From the NCBI GenBank assembly GCA_035539175.1, contig DATLIY010000003.1, forward strand, positions 186,001 through 250,000: DNA of 64,000 bases, written 5' to 3'. The stretch's first letter is position 1. The number at the start of each line of letters is the position of its first letter. Shown here piece after piece: positions 45,329 to 54,712 of the stretch. This stretch comes from Acidisarcina sp. GTDB lineage: Bacteria; Acidobacteriota; Terriglobia; Terriglobales; Acidobacteriaceae. The position numbers and the translations under genes were made by a program. Below the pieces are notes generated by a model, which worked only from the letters and a program-made list of their open reading frames with translations, was not told where the DNA came from and did no database searches.

Positions 45329-46344
45329 TTGGATTCGCCAGCCTCGGACTTGTCTGTTTCGCCTGCTTCATCGGCAAGAAAGCCGCTCGTACTCAACAGG
45401 GCCCGCTCCATCGCGCGCACCCAGTCCGTAAACTGATCGGCGCTCTTTCCCTGGGCCGCGCTGCGCTCCAGCTCGCTGCGGATCGTCTGCATCTTGGCGT
45501 CCATATCGTCCAGGTAATGCAGCAGGACCGCCTCCGGAATCATGGGAAGTTTCGGAGAGCCAAATTCATACTGGCCATGGTGGCTCAAGATCATGTGCTC
45601 GACCAGCAGCCGCAGCTTTGGAGGGAAGTCCGGCAGCGTCTCCAGCTTCTTCTCCACCATGCCGATGCCGATGGTGATATGGCCGAGCAACTGGCCTTCC
45701 ATCGTGTAGCTGAAGCCCGTGGTCCAGCTCAGCTCGCGCAGCTTCCCAATGTCGTGCAGCATCACCCCGGTCAGCAGCAGATCGCGGTTGATCTCCGGAT
45801 AATGGCCAGCGGCTAGGTCCGCAATCCCCATCAGCGAGACAATGTGTTCCAGCAGTCCGCCGATCCATGCGTGATGCATGCCCTTGGCCGCGGGTGCGTT
45901 GCGCAAGGCCGCCGCAATTTGCTCGTCCTCGAGAAACGCGTTGAGCAGCGCCTTCAGGTGCGGATTGTGAAAGCTGTCTACATAGTTGGTAAGCTGCCGC
46001 CACAGTTCATCGACATCCTTCGTCGTCTTGGGAAGAAAATCTCCAAGATCGAACTCGCCCTGGGGCGCACGCCGGATGCGCTCGACCTTAAGCTGCAGCC
46101 GGCCATCGAAACGGCATACGACAGCGCGAACTTTGACGACCTCGCCCTGCTCAAAGAGCGGAATGCACTCTGGAACGTTGTCCCACATCCGCGCTTCCAC
46201 CTGTCCGGTTTTATCGGTCAGGATCAGGGCCAGGTATGGGCTGCCATCTTTCTTGGTGCGAACCTGTTTTTGCGTCGCCACAAAAAACGAGGTGATCGCC
46301 CTGTCTTCATGTGCAGCAAAGTCCGTTATATAGACGTCTTTCAT
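45319..46344 (-). CDS. YhaM-like 3'-5' exoribonuclease (OB + HD domain)
   Basis: 341 residues. An N-terminal OB fold (about 15-90; FFVATQKQVRTKKDGSPY, then GQVEARMWDN) precedes an HD phosphohydrolase domain (about 155-280): HHAWIGGLLEHI, TGVMLHDIGKLREL, HMILSHHGQYEFGSPK. This layout and the HHGQ-EFGSP motif are those of YhaM, a 3'-5' nuclease of Gram-positives with homologues elsewhere. The acidic tail after residue 318 (ADEAGETDKSEAGES) is extra. It follows the SurA-like gene by 17 bases. Confidence 0.86.
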   Translation of the reverse strand: MKDVYITDFAAHEDRAITSFFVATQKQVRTKKDGSPYLALILTDKTGQVEARMWDNVPECIPLFEQGEVVKVRAVVCRFDGRLQLKVERIRRAPQGEFDLGDFLPKTTKDVDELWRQLTNYVDSFHNPHLKALLNAFLEDEQIAAALRNAPAAKGMHHAWIGGLLEHIVSLMGIADLAAGHYPEINRDLLLTGVMLHDIGKLRELSWTTGFSYTMEGQLLGHITIGIGMVEKKLETLPDFPPKLRLLVEHMILSHHGQYEFGSPKLPMIPEAVLLHYLDDMDAKMQTIRSELERSAAQGKSADQFTDWVRAMERALLSTSGFLADEAGETDKSEAGESKEV

Positions 46345-46361
46345 TCCTTGCCTGAGCAGCC

Positions 46362-48122
46362 TTACTGCTGGGGTACTGGAGCGGGCGCTGCCTGGGGAGG
46401 TGTAGCCGGAGTGGCAGCAGGCTGCGCAGTTTCCGGAACGTTCGGTACCGCTTCGGGCTGCTCAGGCGCTTTCGTGGTCTTGGAATAGCGAACCTTCTCG
46501 CCAGTATGCTTCACCTTTTTCGGCTTCTTGGAGGTGTCGCCTGCGAGCCCGAGTGGAGCGGCCTGCGTCTTTTCTGTCGCCGCCTCGTCTTCGCTGACCG
46601 GCGGAGGAGCGAAGGGGTCAACCTTGGGACCCTTCACCTTCTTCGCCTTGGGCAGCTTGGCGCGGTCGCTAAAGCGCTTCTTTGCCTGGGGGGGCGCCAC
46701 GGGCTCCAGCGGATTCACCACCGGCTCCTCTGCTGCCGCCTGATCGCTGGAAGGAACTGCTCCGGCGTCCAGATGCTCGGTCTCGGTCGTCGCGACAGGC
46801 AATGTCTCCCGGGGAGCCTTCCCATAGCGGATCTTTTCTTTCTTTCCGGGCTTCATAGCCAGCGGCTTGCTGGCGGCCTGTTTTCCCGGTGCTCCGCTCG
46901 TGGCTGCTGCGGTTGTTGCTTCTGAAGCACCTGTAGCGGGACCCGTAGCTGTATCTGCAGTGGCAGCGGCGGCCGCAGCACCACGTCCACGATGATGCGA
47001 CGTTTGCCGATAGCGAACCAGGGCTGCCTTTTTCTTCTTGGGAGCAGGGGGTGTGTACGCGCTGTAAATCGGCTTTGTCTGGTTGGGACTTGCGCCACTG
47101 TCGATGTAGCCGGGTTTGATATCGACGAAGGCCTGTTCGCGTAGCTTTGTCAGATACTGCCGCAATGCGGGCTGCATGCGCTCCATGAACGCCGCTTCCT
47201 CTACCTGCTGCTCTACCGCGGAGAGGGGCGCAGCGCCACCACGCACATGCTCGGTTACCTTGAGAATCACAAAGCCCTGCTTGGTGCGAATCGCATCCGT
47301 ATTCTGTCCCGCATCGAGGGCGAAGGTCTTGTCTTCCAGAACCTTGGCCAGGCTCCCGCGGCGAAAACTACCCAGGTCGCCACCCTGCGGTGCCGTGGGT
47401 CCGCCGGAAGAGCTCTTTGCCAATGCGCTGAAGTCGGCTCCGCCCTTGAGCTGAGCGACGATGCTGTTTGCCTTTGCTTCAGCTGCGGCAACCTTGGTTG
47501 CGTCGTCCGTCTCTGCTGTTGGAATCAGAATCTCGCTCAGACGTACCGATTCCGGCTGGTCGAACTCAGCCTTGTGTGCCTGGTAGTAGCGCTGGACGTC
47601 GGACTGCGACAGTTGAATGTGCCGCCCAACCTCTTCCCGCACTACTGACTGGGTGATGATCGCATTGCGCTGATTCTGTTTGAAGTCCTCAAAAGAGACC
47701 CCTTGCGACTGCGCGGCCTTCTCCAGGTCCTCCATCGACTCCAGATGATTCTGTTTCCGAATCTCGTCGAGTTGCTTGATCAGCTCGGTCTCACCGGTAA
47801 TGCCCAGCTCCTTGCCTTTGGAGAGCAGTAGCTGCTGGTCGACCAGGTCGCGCAGCAGATCCTTGCGGCGCGCTTCCACGTCTCCGTTATTACGGCGAAC
47901 TTCGGCCTGCAACTGCTGATCGGCGCGCTCATAGTCCGACCGGGTGATGATCTGGTCATTGACGCGGGCGAGGATGTCCTCGACCACGACTCCCTGGGTA
48001 GCGGACTGAGGCTGCTGCGCCGGGGCAGAGCTCGATCGGGTAGATTGGCTGAGTGCCGAAGTGGCCACAAGGGCGGTGCTCAGAAGCAGCACGGCCGGGG
48101 ACTGCAAGGATCGAAGAATCAT
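46362..48122 (-). CDS. SurA-like periplasmic peptidyl-prolyl isomerase with long tail
   Basis: 586 residues from an ATG that starts a signal peptide ending at TSALSQ near residue 26. Residues about 45-190 form the SurA N-domain (EDILARVNDQIITRSDYERA); about 195-315 is a parvulin domain (SVRLSEILIPTAETDD, GGDLGSFRRGSL, TKQGFVILKVTE). The last 210 residues are a low-complexity Ala/Pro/Lys-rich tail with two copies of an EKxRYxK motif (EKIRYGK and EKVRYSK). A GTG at 48191 would add 23 residues before the signal peptide. Probably assists outer-membrane protein folding. The tail is unusual for SurA. Confidence 0.82.
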   Translation of the reverse strand: MILRSLQSPAVLLLSTALVATSALSQSTRSSSAPAQQPQSATQGVVVEDILARVNDQIITRSDYERADQQLQAEVRRNNGDVEARRKDLLRDLVDQQLLLSKGKELGITGETELIKQLDEIRKQNHLESMEDLEKAAQSQGVSFEDFKQNQRNAIITQSVVREEVGRHIQLSQSDVQRYYQAHKAEFDQPESVRLSEILIPTAETDDATKVAAAEAKANSIVAQLKGGADFSALAKSSSGGPTAPQGGDLGSFRRGSLAKVLEDKTFALDAGQNTDAIRTKQGFVILKVTEHVRGGAAPLSAVEQQVEEAAFMERMQPALRQYLTKLREQAFVDIKPGYIDSGASPNQTKPIYSAYTPPAPKKKKAALVRYRQTSHHRGRGAAAAAATADTATGPATGASEATTAAATSGAPGKQAASKPLAMKPGKKEKIRYGKAPRETLPVATTETEHLDAGAVPSSDQAAAEEPVVNPLEPVAPPQAKKRFSDRAKLPKAKKVKGPKVDPFAPPPVSEDEAATEKTQAAPLGLAGDTSKKPKKVKHTGEKVRYSKTTKAPEQPEAVPNVPETAQPAATPATPPQAAPAPVPQQ

Positions 48123-48343
48123 GTGTCTCAACGTCTCGATGAGGACCACCTGGCGCCGGCCTTTACCGGGTCTGCATTCCTCAAGGAACACGCTCCCGGC
48201 TCGACCGTAATGATTGCGTTTGCTGACAGGCTCCGTCAGGCCATTCTAAACACCCGAAGCGTGAAATCCAATTCGCAGGCGGCGAATGCGGTAAATTCCC
48301 GCGCCTCATCTCTCCTTAATTGGACTGGAGGCCGGCGGGGAGG

Positions 48344-49006
48344 TCACCCCTTTTCGCATCCATAGGCCGCAAGAAATACATCGACGGCCGCCTTGACCCT
48401 GCTCTTTTTGTCTCTCTGGGATGGATTTGGCGCTACTCCGAGCGCGGCGCGCATCAACAGCCTGCCGGTAATCATGTCCAGAAACTGTTCGGCGGCAATC
48501 TCTGTATCCTCCACCCTCAGCCTGCCCAGGTCCCGCTGCTTCCGGATGTAGGACTCCAGTTTTGCAAGCCCACGGCCTGCGCCCTGGTTGTAAATCAGCT
48601 CGCCTAACTGCGGAAAGCGCCGGGACTCCATATACACAAGGCGCAGAAGCCCTACGGCGCTGGCCTCGAGAACCATATCCAGAAGGCCTGCACCGAAGGT
48701 CATGAGGGCTTTTTGCGGAGGATCGTCCGAGATAAGAAGGCTTGCGATCCGGCAATACGTTGCATCCACGCGCCAGGTGATCACCGCCTGAAAAAGCTCC
48801 GCCTTACTCGGGTAGTGCAAATAAATCGTCTGCTTGGAGGCCTTTGCGCGGCGGGCAATTTCGCCCACGCTGGCTGCCTCGAACCCCTCGGACACGAAGA
48901 CCTCTGCCGCAATATCCAGCAGTGCGCCAAGCCGGATATCGGGCTGATCTTTGCTTTCGCCCTCGATCGTCGCGCAGGGATCAATTTTGTCTTTCGTCAT
49001 TTGCAT
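48344..49006 (-). CDS. TetR family regulator
   Basis: 220 residues. The N-terminal helix-turn-helix is typical: LLDIAAEVFVSEGFEAAS, VGEIARRAKASKQTIYLHY and PSKAELFQAVI (about residues 28-78); the C-terminal part (about 95-215) is the ligand and dimer domain. Divergent from an ECF sigma gene, with a 22-bp palindrome between them that is the likely operator. Ligand unknown. Start could also be ATG 49000. Confidence 0.88.
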   Translation of the reverse strand: MQMTKDKIDPCATIEGESKDQPDIRLGALLDIAAEVFVSEGFEAASVGEIARRAKASKQTIYLHYPSKAELFQAVITWRVDATYCRIASLLISDDPPQKALMTFGAGLLDMVLEASAVGLLRLVYMESRRFPQLGELIYNQGAGRGLAKLESYIRKQRDLGRLRVEDTEIAAEQFLDMITGRLLMRAALGVAPNPSQRDKKSRVKAAVDVFLAAYGCEKG

Positions 49007-49169
49007 TCAAGACTTTCGCAACAAGTGTATCCAAAGCATGGGGAAGCAGGCACTTGAAAAGACATGGTTCTCAAACGCGCCGTCATCAACGTTCGGTCCC
49101 ATTGGCTTTTAGGCTTGCCTCCATGCCTTTTGTGCACATTGTCGGCTCATTCCAATGTCGCTTGCATTG

Positions 49170-49191
49170 TACCGTACCGTACGGTACTGTA
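49170..49191. promoter_or_regulatory. Operator-like palindrome between tetR and the sigma gene
   Basis: The core GTACCGTACGGTAC (49174-49187) is a perfect 14-bp palindrome, and TAC...GTA flanks extend it to 22 bp with one mismatched pair. Its size and its place in a divergent TetR/sigma region fit a TetR operator. Confidence 0.65.
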
Positions 49192-49252
49192 GCCATGGAG
49201 ACCATGCCGCAAGGCGTGAGATCTCCCTCGAAAGAAGAAGAAGAGGAGCAAT

Positions 49253-49891
49253 ATGAGTACATTGGAGGCGGCTTGCGGGCAGCAGCGGAACCAGAAGTGG
49301 AACCGGGACCACGAGATCGTTTCCCGGGTCCAACGTGGGGATCACGGAGCTTTTGACGAACTTGTGGTGCGCCACGAAGGCAAGCTGCGCAGCATCGCCT
49401 TGCGGCTCACGGGAAGCCCCTACGACGCCGAGGATGTCGTGCAGCAATCCCTGATGAAGGCATTTGAAAAGATCCGGAATTTCCGGGGCGATTCGCAGTT
49501 TTCCACTTGGGTCACCCGCATCGTGATGAATGAAAGCCTCATGTTTTTAAGGCAGCAACGGCGGGATTCCTGCTGCCGTAATCCATTGATCGATGAAGAT
49601 GGCGAGGTGCTACCCGAGGCGGAAGTGGTCTCCAGGGAATTGGGTCCCGAGTCTATAGCGGAGCGGGAGGAGCTTGCCGTGGTGTTGCGAAACGCGATTC
49701 AGGGGCTGCCGAAGGCCTGGAGCGCCGTCATCTTTCTTCATGATATCGAGTCCCGAACCATTGAAGAGACAGCTTCAACGCTGGGAATTACCGTCGCCGC
49801 GGCCAAGAGCCGCAGACTGCGTGCCCGGCTGGAGCTAAGGCGCCGTTTGTCGCGACGCGTGCATCACGCAGCGCGGAAATCCGACTCCTAA
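49253..49891 (+). CDS. ECF RNA polymerase sigma factor
   Basis: 212 residues. Region 2 is at about 35-100 (DAEDVVQQSLMKAFEKI, then FSTWVTRIVMNESLMFLRQ) and region 4 at about 145-195 (GLPKAWSAVIFLHDIESR, EETASTLGITVAAAKSRRLR). GAGGAG precedes the ATG at 49253. No anti-sigma gene follows, so regulation may be by the divergent TetR through the palindrome at 49170. Type and regulon unknown. Confidence 0.9.
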   Translation: MSTLEAACGQQRNQKWNRDHEIVSRVQRGDHGAFDELVVRHEGKLRSIALRLTGSPYDAEDVVQQSLMKAFEKIRNFRGDSQFSTWVTRIVMNESLMFLRQQRRDSCCRNPLIDEDGEVLPEAEVVSRELGPESIAEREELAVVLRNAIQGLPKAWSAVIFLHDIESRTIEETASTLGITVAAAKSRRLRARLELRRRLSRRVHHAARKSDS

Positions 49892-50095
49892 CAGATCGGC
49901 CTTCCGCTTTCTTCAGGATGGAAGAGGTTGTGATTCCGCCATCGGATCCATCGACGGGATGCAAGCCAATATGCGCTCCCGGCAAGCCTGCGAAAGTCCC
50001 CAAATGTTATACTTCGCTCTAGAATAGGGATCCGGTGAGTTGAGGGTAAGACCTGCCTCCTCGTGGACCGGGCACCTCCAGAGGACTTCCCCGCT

Positions 50096-51709
50096 ATGCC
50101 GTCCCGCACTCGTCGTACGCTTTTCTCGCTGGTAGTCTTCTTTACCGCCTGCGGTTTTCTCGGCGCGGTGATCAACAAACGAGTCGATGCACAGTCGGAA
50201 GCGGACGAATCCACACTCCGCGACAGCCTGCGTGCATTCACCAGCGTGTACGAGATTGTGGAACAGAACTACGCCGAGCCGATTGACGGGGATAAGCCGG
50301 GCAAAGTTGTGTATGACGGTGCCATTCCCGGCATGTTGCGCGTGCTCGATCCGCACTCGAATTTTTACGATCCCAAGGCCTACGCGAAGATGCGCGAGGA
50401 TCAGCACGGCAAGTATTACGGCGTCGGCATGCTGATCCAGCCGCAGAACAACAAGATCGTGGTCGTCACTCCGTTTGAGGGCACGCCATCCTTTAAGGCA
50501 GGAATCCGGCCGGGAGACGTCATTGCGTCGATTGACGGCAAGGTTACGGACAACATGAGCTCCGAAGACGTGGCCAACCTGCTGAAGGGGCCCAAGGGAA
50601 CCCATGTTCAGGTGACGATGATCCGCGAGGGCGCGGCCAAGCCGCTGGTTTTCGACCTGATCCGCGACGAGATTCCCCACAACAGCATTGATCTGAAGTA
50701 TGAGGTCCGCCCTGGGGTAGGCTACGTCCACATCACAAATTTCCAGGAGACGACCGGGCGTGAGTTGAACGAGGCTTTGGATAACTTCGGGGATCTGAAG
50801 GGGCTGATCCTGGATCTTCGCAGTAACCCCGGCGGTCTGCTCTCCGAAGCTGTTTCCGTCAGCGATAAGTTCCTGCACAAGGGGCAGATCATCGTCTCCC
50901 AGCGTGGCCGTGCCTTCCCGGAACAGGTCTATCGCGCGTCGCATGGCAATGGCGGCCGGGAGTACCCGGTGGTGGTGCTGGTGAATCGCGGCACGGCGTC
51001 GGCAGCCGAGATCGTCTCCGGTGCCTTGCAGGATCATGACCGCGCGCTGATCGTGGGTGAGACCACCTTTGGCAAGGGTTTAGTGCAGACTGTCTACCAG
51101 CTCTCGGAGAACACCGGGCTGGCGCTGACGACGTATCACTACTACACACCCAGCGGCAGGTTGATCCAGCGCAACTACAACGGCGTTTCGCTATACGACT
51201 ACTACTACAACCACGATGGAGCGCCGCAGCAGCAGGACAACACCAACCGCGAGGTGAAGCTTACCGACTCCGGCAGAACGGTGTATGGGGGCGGCGGCAT
51301 TACGCCGGATGTGAAGATTGATACTCCGAAATCGACACATTTCCAGGACATCCTGATGGAGCACCAGAGCTTCTTCAACTTCGCCAAGCACTATCTTGCC
51401 AATCGCACGGTGGAGAAGAGCTTTGTGGTGGACGATGCGGTGCTATCGGAGTTCCGGCAGTTCCTCACCAGCCAGCAGATCAGCTACACGCCCCAGGACA
51501 TGAACGCTGTGATGGACTGGGTGAAGACCAACATCAAAGCGGAGATCTTCACTTCGCAGTTCGGCCAGCTTGAGGGGTTGAGGATTCGGGCGGATTGGGA
51601 TCCCATGATCAACAAGGCAATCGGCTATCTGCCGCAGGCGCAGGCGCTTGAAGAGAATGCCCGCAAGGTTGTCACGCAGAAGGCCAGTATTCGCAGCAGC
51701 GCGGACTAG
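50096..51709 (+). CDS. C-terminal processing protease (S41 family)
   Basis: 537 residues. A signal anchor (LFSLVVFFTACGFLGAVI) is followed by a PDZ domain (about 115-190; VTPFEGTPSFKAGIRPGD) and the S41 catalytic core. The Ser/Lys dyad is S302 in GTASAAEIVSGALQD and K327 in TTFGKGLVQTVY; VNRGTAS and LDLRSNPGG also match. Cleaves C-termini of envelope proteins. GAGGA lies about ten bases before ATG 50096; a GTG at 50063 is also in frame. Followed by a strong terminator. Confidence 0.92.
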   Translation: MPSRTRRTLFSLVVFFTACGFLGAVINKRVDAQSEADESTLRDSLRAFTSVYEIVEQNYAEPIDGDKPGKVVYDGAIPGMLRVLDPHSNFYDPKAYAKMREDQHGKYYGVGMLIQPQNNKIVVVTPFEGTPSFKAGIRPGDVIASIDGKVTDNMSSEDVANLLKGPKGTHVQVTMIREGAAKPLVFDLIRDEIPHNSIDLKYEVRPGVGYVHITNFQETTGRELNEALDNFGDLKGLILDLRSNPGGLLSEAVSVSDKFLHKGQIIVSQRGRAFPEQVYRASHGNGGREYPVVVLVNRGTASAAEIVSGALQDHDRALIVGETTFGKGLVQTVYQLSENTGLALTTYHYYTPSGRLIQRNYNGVSLYDYYYNHDGAPQQQDNTNREVKLTDSGRTVYGGGGITPDVKIDTPKSTHFQDILMEHQSFFNFAKHYLANRTVEKSFVVDDAVLSEFRQFLTSQQISYTPQDMNAVMDWVKTNIKAEIFTSQFGQLEGLRIRADWDPMINKAIGYLPQAQALEENARKVVTQKASIRSSAD

Positions 51710-51742
51710 CTTTGAGGAGGGCATAAGCCCTCTGTCAGCAAT

Positions 51743-51782
51743 GAAGGGGAAGGCCATTCCTGGCCTTCCCCTTCTCGTTTTT
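51743..51782 (+). terminator. Strong rho-independent terminator
   Basis: GAAGGGGAAGGCCA pairs perfectly with TGGCCTTCCCCTTC across a TTCC loop, then TCGTTTTT. Ends the protease gene. Confidence 0.9.
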
Positions 51783-51890
51783 CCGGCACCATCTGCCTCG
51801 CCATCTCATGACCCACGTAGTGTATCCTTGACCGTTCCGTTATAACGAGCCGCGGGTGGCCCATCTTGCGGCCGCACCTCAGGGAGAGTC

Positions 51891-53099
51891 ATGCGTAAAT
51901 TTCTATGTCTGCTTTTGTTCCTTTGCTCGATCGGCGCTCAGGCCCAGGGAGGATTTGTCCACCGCGAAGGCAAGAACCTGGTGGATGCATCGGGAAAGCC
52001 GCTGCTGCTGCGTGGCATCAATCTCGGCAACTGGCTGGTGAACGAAGGCTACATGTTCCGGCTCGACGACGGCCCGCAATCCGGGCGCGAGATCGAAGCC
52101 TACTTCAACGAGTTGATCGGCCCGGTCGAAGCGGAAGAGTTCTGGCATGAGTATCGCCAGCAATACATCACCGAGCGCGATATCGACTTGATCCATCGCG
52201 CGGGATTCAACTCCGTGCGTATTCCGCTGCACTACAAGTTCTTCCTCCCCGGCAATGAGGAGGGCTTTGCGCTTCTGGACCGTGTGGTGGAGTGGAGCCA
52301 CAAGGCGGGACTCTACGTCATCCTCGATCTGCACTGTGCGCCGGGCGGCCAGACGGGTACGAACATCGACGATAGCTGGGGCTATCCCTGGCTCTATGAA
52401 AGCCCGGAGGAGCAGCAACGCACCATCGCCGTCTGGCAGAGAATTGCCGGGCACTACCGCAACAACCACACCGTGCTGGGATATGACATGCTGAATGAGC
52501 CTGTCCCGCACTTTCCTGCGCTGGCGAAGTACAAGCCGATGCTGGAGCCGCTCGAAAAGCGCATCGCGCATGCCATCCGCGAGGTCGATGGCAACCACGT
52601 GATCATCGCAACGGGAGCGGTGTGGGACAGCGATTTCTCCGTGCTGGGTGCGCCGTTTGATAACAACATCCTCTACACCTTCCACAAGTACTGGATGCCG
52701 CCGGTGCAGGATTCCATCCAGTCTTACGTAGATTTTCGCGAGCGCTACCAGGTACCGATCTGGCTCGGGGAATCCGGCGAAAACAAGGACGAGTGGGTGG
52801 CGCAATTTGTCCCGCTGCTGGAGAAGAACAACATCGGCTGGGCCTTCTGGCCGTATAAGAAGATGGACCAGGCCTCATGCCCCGTGACCTTCGACCGGCC
52901 TCCTTATTGGGATGAGGTTGTGGCCTATGCGAAGCTGCCGCACGGCTTAGGAAACGTTGAGAAGCTTGTGGCGGCGCGGCCTTCCTTGGAGCACTCCCGT
53001 GCCGCATTGAACGGGCTGCTGCACAACATCCGTTACGAGAATACCCGCGTGAATCCTGGCTATCTGAAGGCTCTGGGAGTGGAAGTGCCTGCGAAGTAG
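51891..53099 (+). CDS. Secreted glycoside hydrolase family 5
   Basis: 402 residues with a short signal peptide ending near GAQAQ (residue 19). TIM-barrel GH5 signatures: LRGINLGNWLV, AGFNSVRIPLHYKFF, VILDLHCAPGGQTG, YDMLNEPVPHFP (acid/base E203), HKYW and IWLGESGE (nucleophile E294). Endoglucanase or related beta-glycosidase on plant polysaccharide; exact substrate unknown. GGGAGAG precedes the ATG. Isolated by a terminator in front and a hairpin behind. Confidence 0.92.
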   Translation: MRKFLCLLLFLCSIGAQAQGGFVHREGKNLVDASGKPLLLRGINLGNWLVNEGYMFRLDDGPQSGREIEAYFNELIGPVEAEEFWHEYRQQYITERDIDLIHRAGFNSVRIPLHYKFFLPGNEEGFALLDRVVEWSHKAGLYVILDLHCAPGGQTGTNIDDSWGYPWLYESPEEQQRTIAVWQRIAGHYRNNHTVLGYDMLNEPVPHFPALAKYKPMLEPLEKRIAHAIREVDGNHVIIATGAVWDSDFSVLGAPFDNNILYTFHKYWMPPVQDSIQSYVDFRERYQVPIWLGESGENKDEWVAQFVPLLEKNNIGWAFWPYKKMDQASCPVTFDRPPYWDEVVAYAKLPHGLGNVEKLVAARPSLEHSRAALNGLLHNIRYENTRVNPGYLKALGVEVPAK

Positions 53100-53112
53100 C
53101 AGTAGCAGGATA

Positions 53113-53143
53113 GGGTAAACCGGACAAGCTGCCCGGTTTACCC
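53113..53143. terminator. Hairpin between convergent GH5 and sodC
   Basis: GGGTAAACCGG and CCGGTTTACCC form a perfect 11-bp stem with a 9-base loop, but no long U-tract follows on either strand. Probable bidirectional stop. Confidence 0.5.
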
Positions 53144-53214
53144 CCGGTTTAACTCGGCCCGGCAGGCTCTCCTGCGGGGTTGCTCGGCCTGCTGGTCAAC
53201 TGGATCGATTGGGT

Positions 53215-53769
53215 CTACGCCCCGGGAGGTGCGATCACGCCGCAAGCGATGCGCGCACCGGAGTTGCCGCCTGGATCCGTCATCATATCGTCCACTCCTT
53301 CGTGGATGACGATCGATGTTCCGCCATTCGCGAAGACGGAGTTTGCCGCCGATGGCTCCAGCGACAGCGTCTTCACGACAAACGAGCTCTTTTCGGTGCC
53401 ATCCGCTTTCACCTTCAGGCTGAGGGGAATATCTCCCTCGTGGGAGCCTGCCGGGTTCTTTATCCCATGCTGCTTGCCGCTGGGATTGAAGTGAAAGCCC
53501 GAGGTGGCAAACGTCGGTGGATCACACTTGGGAAACTGATGAACGTGAATCGCGTGGTCTCCCGGTGGCAGGTTCATCAGGTCGAGAGTGAAGGTGACTC
53601 CACCCTTCTTTTCCGTCAGGGTAATGGTGCCGGCGTCCTTACCGTCGGCGGTCTTCATCTTTACCGTGACAGGTGCAGCCGTGGCGGGCGCAGCAGGATC
53701 GGCTTGAAGGGCGGCAGGTAGCAGAACAAATGCGGCAGCAGCAACAGCCAACAAGGGCCTGAATTTCAT
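53215..53769 (-). CDS. sodC: Cu/Zn superoxide dismutase, periplasmic (copy 1)
   Basis: 184 residues. Signal peptide ends near LLPAALQA (residue 23). Copper/zinc histidines are in HAIHVHQFPKC, GFHFNPSGKQHG, SHEGDIP and IVIHEGVDD; the cysteine of the disulfide pairs with ARIACGVI. Converts periplasmic superoxide to peroxide. A second copy of the same length lies upstream in the same direction, about half identical, so this is a tandem duplication. Confidence 0.93.
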   Translation of the reverse strand: MKFRPLLAVAAAAFVLLPAALQADPAAPATAAPVTVKMKTADGKDAGTITLTEKKGGVTFTLDLMNLPPGDHAIHVHQFPKCDPPTFATSGFHFNPSGKQHGIKNPAGSHEGDIPLSLKVKADGTEKSSFVVKTLSLEPSAANSVFANGGTSIVIHEGVDDMMTDPGGNSGARIACGVIAPPGA

Positions 53770-53910
53770 GGCTATCCTCGAGCCCGGGTTGCAGAGGATC
53801 TTTCCCGGCGTACTCAGTTCAGCATACTCACGGTATATCGTGGTAGCACTAGAATTCGTCTGGCTCGGTTTCTACTCATTTTTAGGTAATTCAACCTACA
53901 TTGAGCACGT

Positions 53911-53959
53911 AGCACGAAAAGGCCGCGGAGGCAGAAACGCTCCGCGGCCTTTTCGTGCT
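53911..53959 (-). terminator. Long-stem terminator after sodC copy 2
   Basis: AGCACGAAAAGGCCGCGGAG and CTCCGCGGCCTTTTCGTGCT pair over 20 bp with a 9-base loop. The stem contains A4/T4 blocks that can act as U-tract in either direction. Thirty bases after the minus-strand stop at 53992. Confidence 0.75.
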
Positions 53960-53991
53960 TCAGGACGGCATGTTAACCGCTAACTTGTCGT

Positions 53992-54528
53992 CTACTTTGC
54001 CGCAGCCGTGATTACGCCGCAAGCGATGCGCGCTCCCGCATTGCCAGCCGGGTCGGTCATCATATCGTCTGCCTGGGCATGAATGACAATCGCCGTTCCG
54101 CCATTGAGAAAGAGGGAGTCTGGAGCGTCGGGCTTAAGCGACACGGTCTTCATCTCAAAGGAAGTCTTATCGGTGCCATCCGCTCCCACGGTCAGATTGA
54201 CCGGAACATCGCCCTCGTGAGGGCCTGCCGGGTTCTTGGTGCCGTGCTTCTTCCCGGAGGGGTTGAAGTGGGGACCGGCTGATTTGAAGTCCGGAGCATC
54301 GCACTTGGCGTTCTGGTGGATATGGATCCCGTGCTCGCCCGGCGGCAGATTCTGCAGATTGAGTTTGAAGGCGACCCCTTCCGGTTGCTGAGCCAGGGTC
54401 ACAGTGCCGGCGTCCTTGCCATCGGCAGTTGTCATCTTCACCACTACCTTGTGGGCTGAGGCGGCGTTCGCGACGGCAGTCAGAGCCATACATGCCGCAG
54501 AAACAGCGATCAGCAGCTTTAGTTTCAT
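53992..54528 (-). CDS. sodC: Cu/Zn superoxide dismutase, periplasmic (copy 2)
   Basis: 178 residues with a signal peptide ending near AVANAAS (residue 24). Metal histidines are in [30 protein letters not shown] and IVIHAQADD, with the ARIACGVI cysteine conserved. The start at 54528 has GAGGAAAC just upstream; an in-frame ATG at 54570 precedes that site. Differences from copy 1 lie mainly in loops (for example FKSAGPHF against FATSGFHF). Own terminator, so it is transcribed separately. Confidence 0.93.
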   Translation of the reverse strand: MKLKLLIAVSAACMALTAVANAASAHKVVVKMTTADGKDAGTVTLAQQPEGVAFKLNLQNLPPGEHGIHIHQNAKCDAPDFKSAGPHFNPSGKKHGTKNPAGPHEGDVPVNLTVGADGTDKTSFEMKTVSLKPDAPDSLFLNGGTAIVIHAQADDMMTDPAGNAGARIACGVITAAAK

Positions 54529-54669
54529 GTTTCCTCGCAGGCGGGGGCAGAGCGAACCTCCCCGGAGCATTCAGCATACTCGCCCGATTGTTACAGGTGC
54601 ATCTTCTTGACGGAATTCTTCGTGGGCCGTGAAGGGATCAACTGACGCAGGATTACCGTGCAGACAGCA

Positions 54670-54695
54670 ATCCCCCGAGGAGTTCCCCGGGGGAT
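54670..54695 (-). terminator. Hairpin after the mtrB-like gene
   Basis: ATCCCCCG and CGGGGGAT pair perfectly, with an inner AGG/CCC extension. Eighteen bases past the stop at 54713 on the minus strand; the following U content is low. Confidence 0.45.
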
Positions 54696-54712
54696 CGTGT
54701 TTCCCTTGCCGT

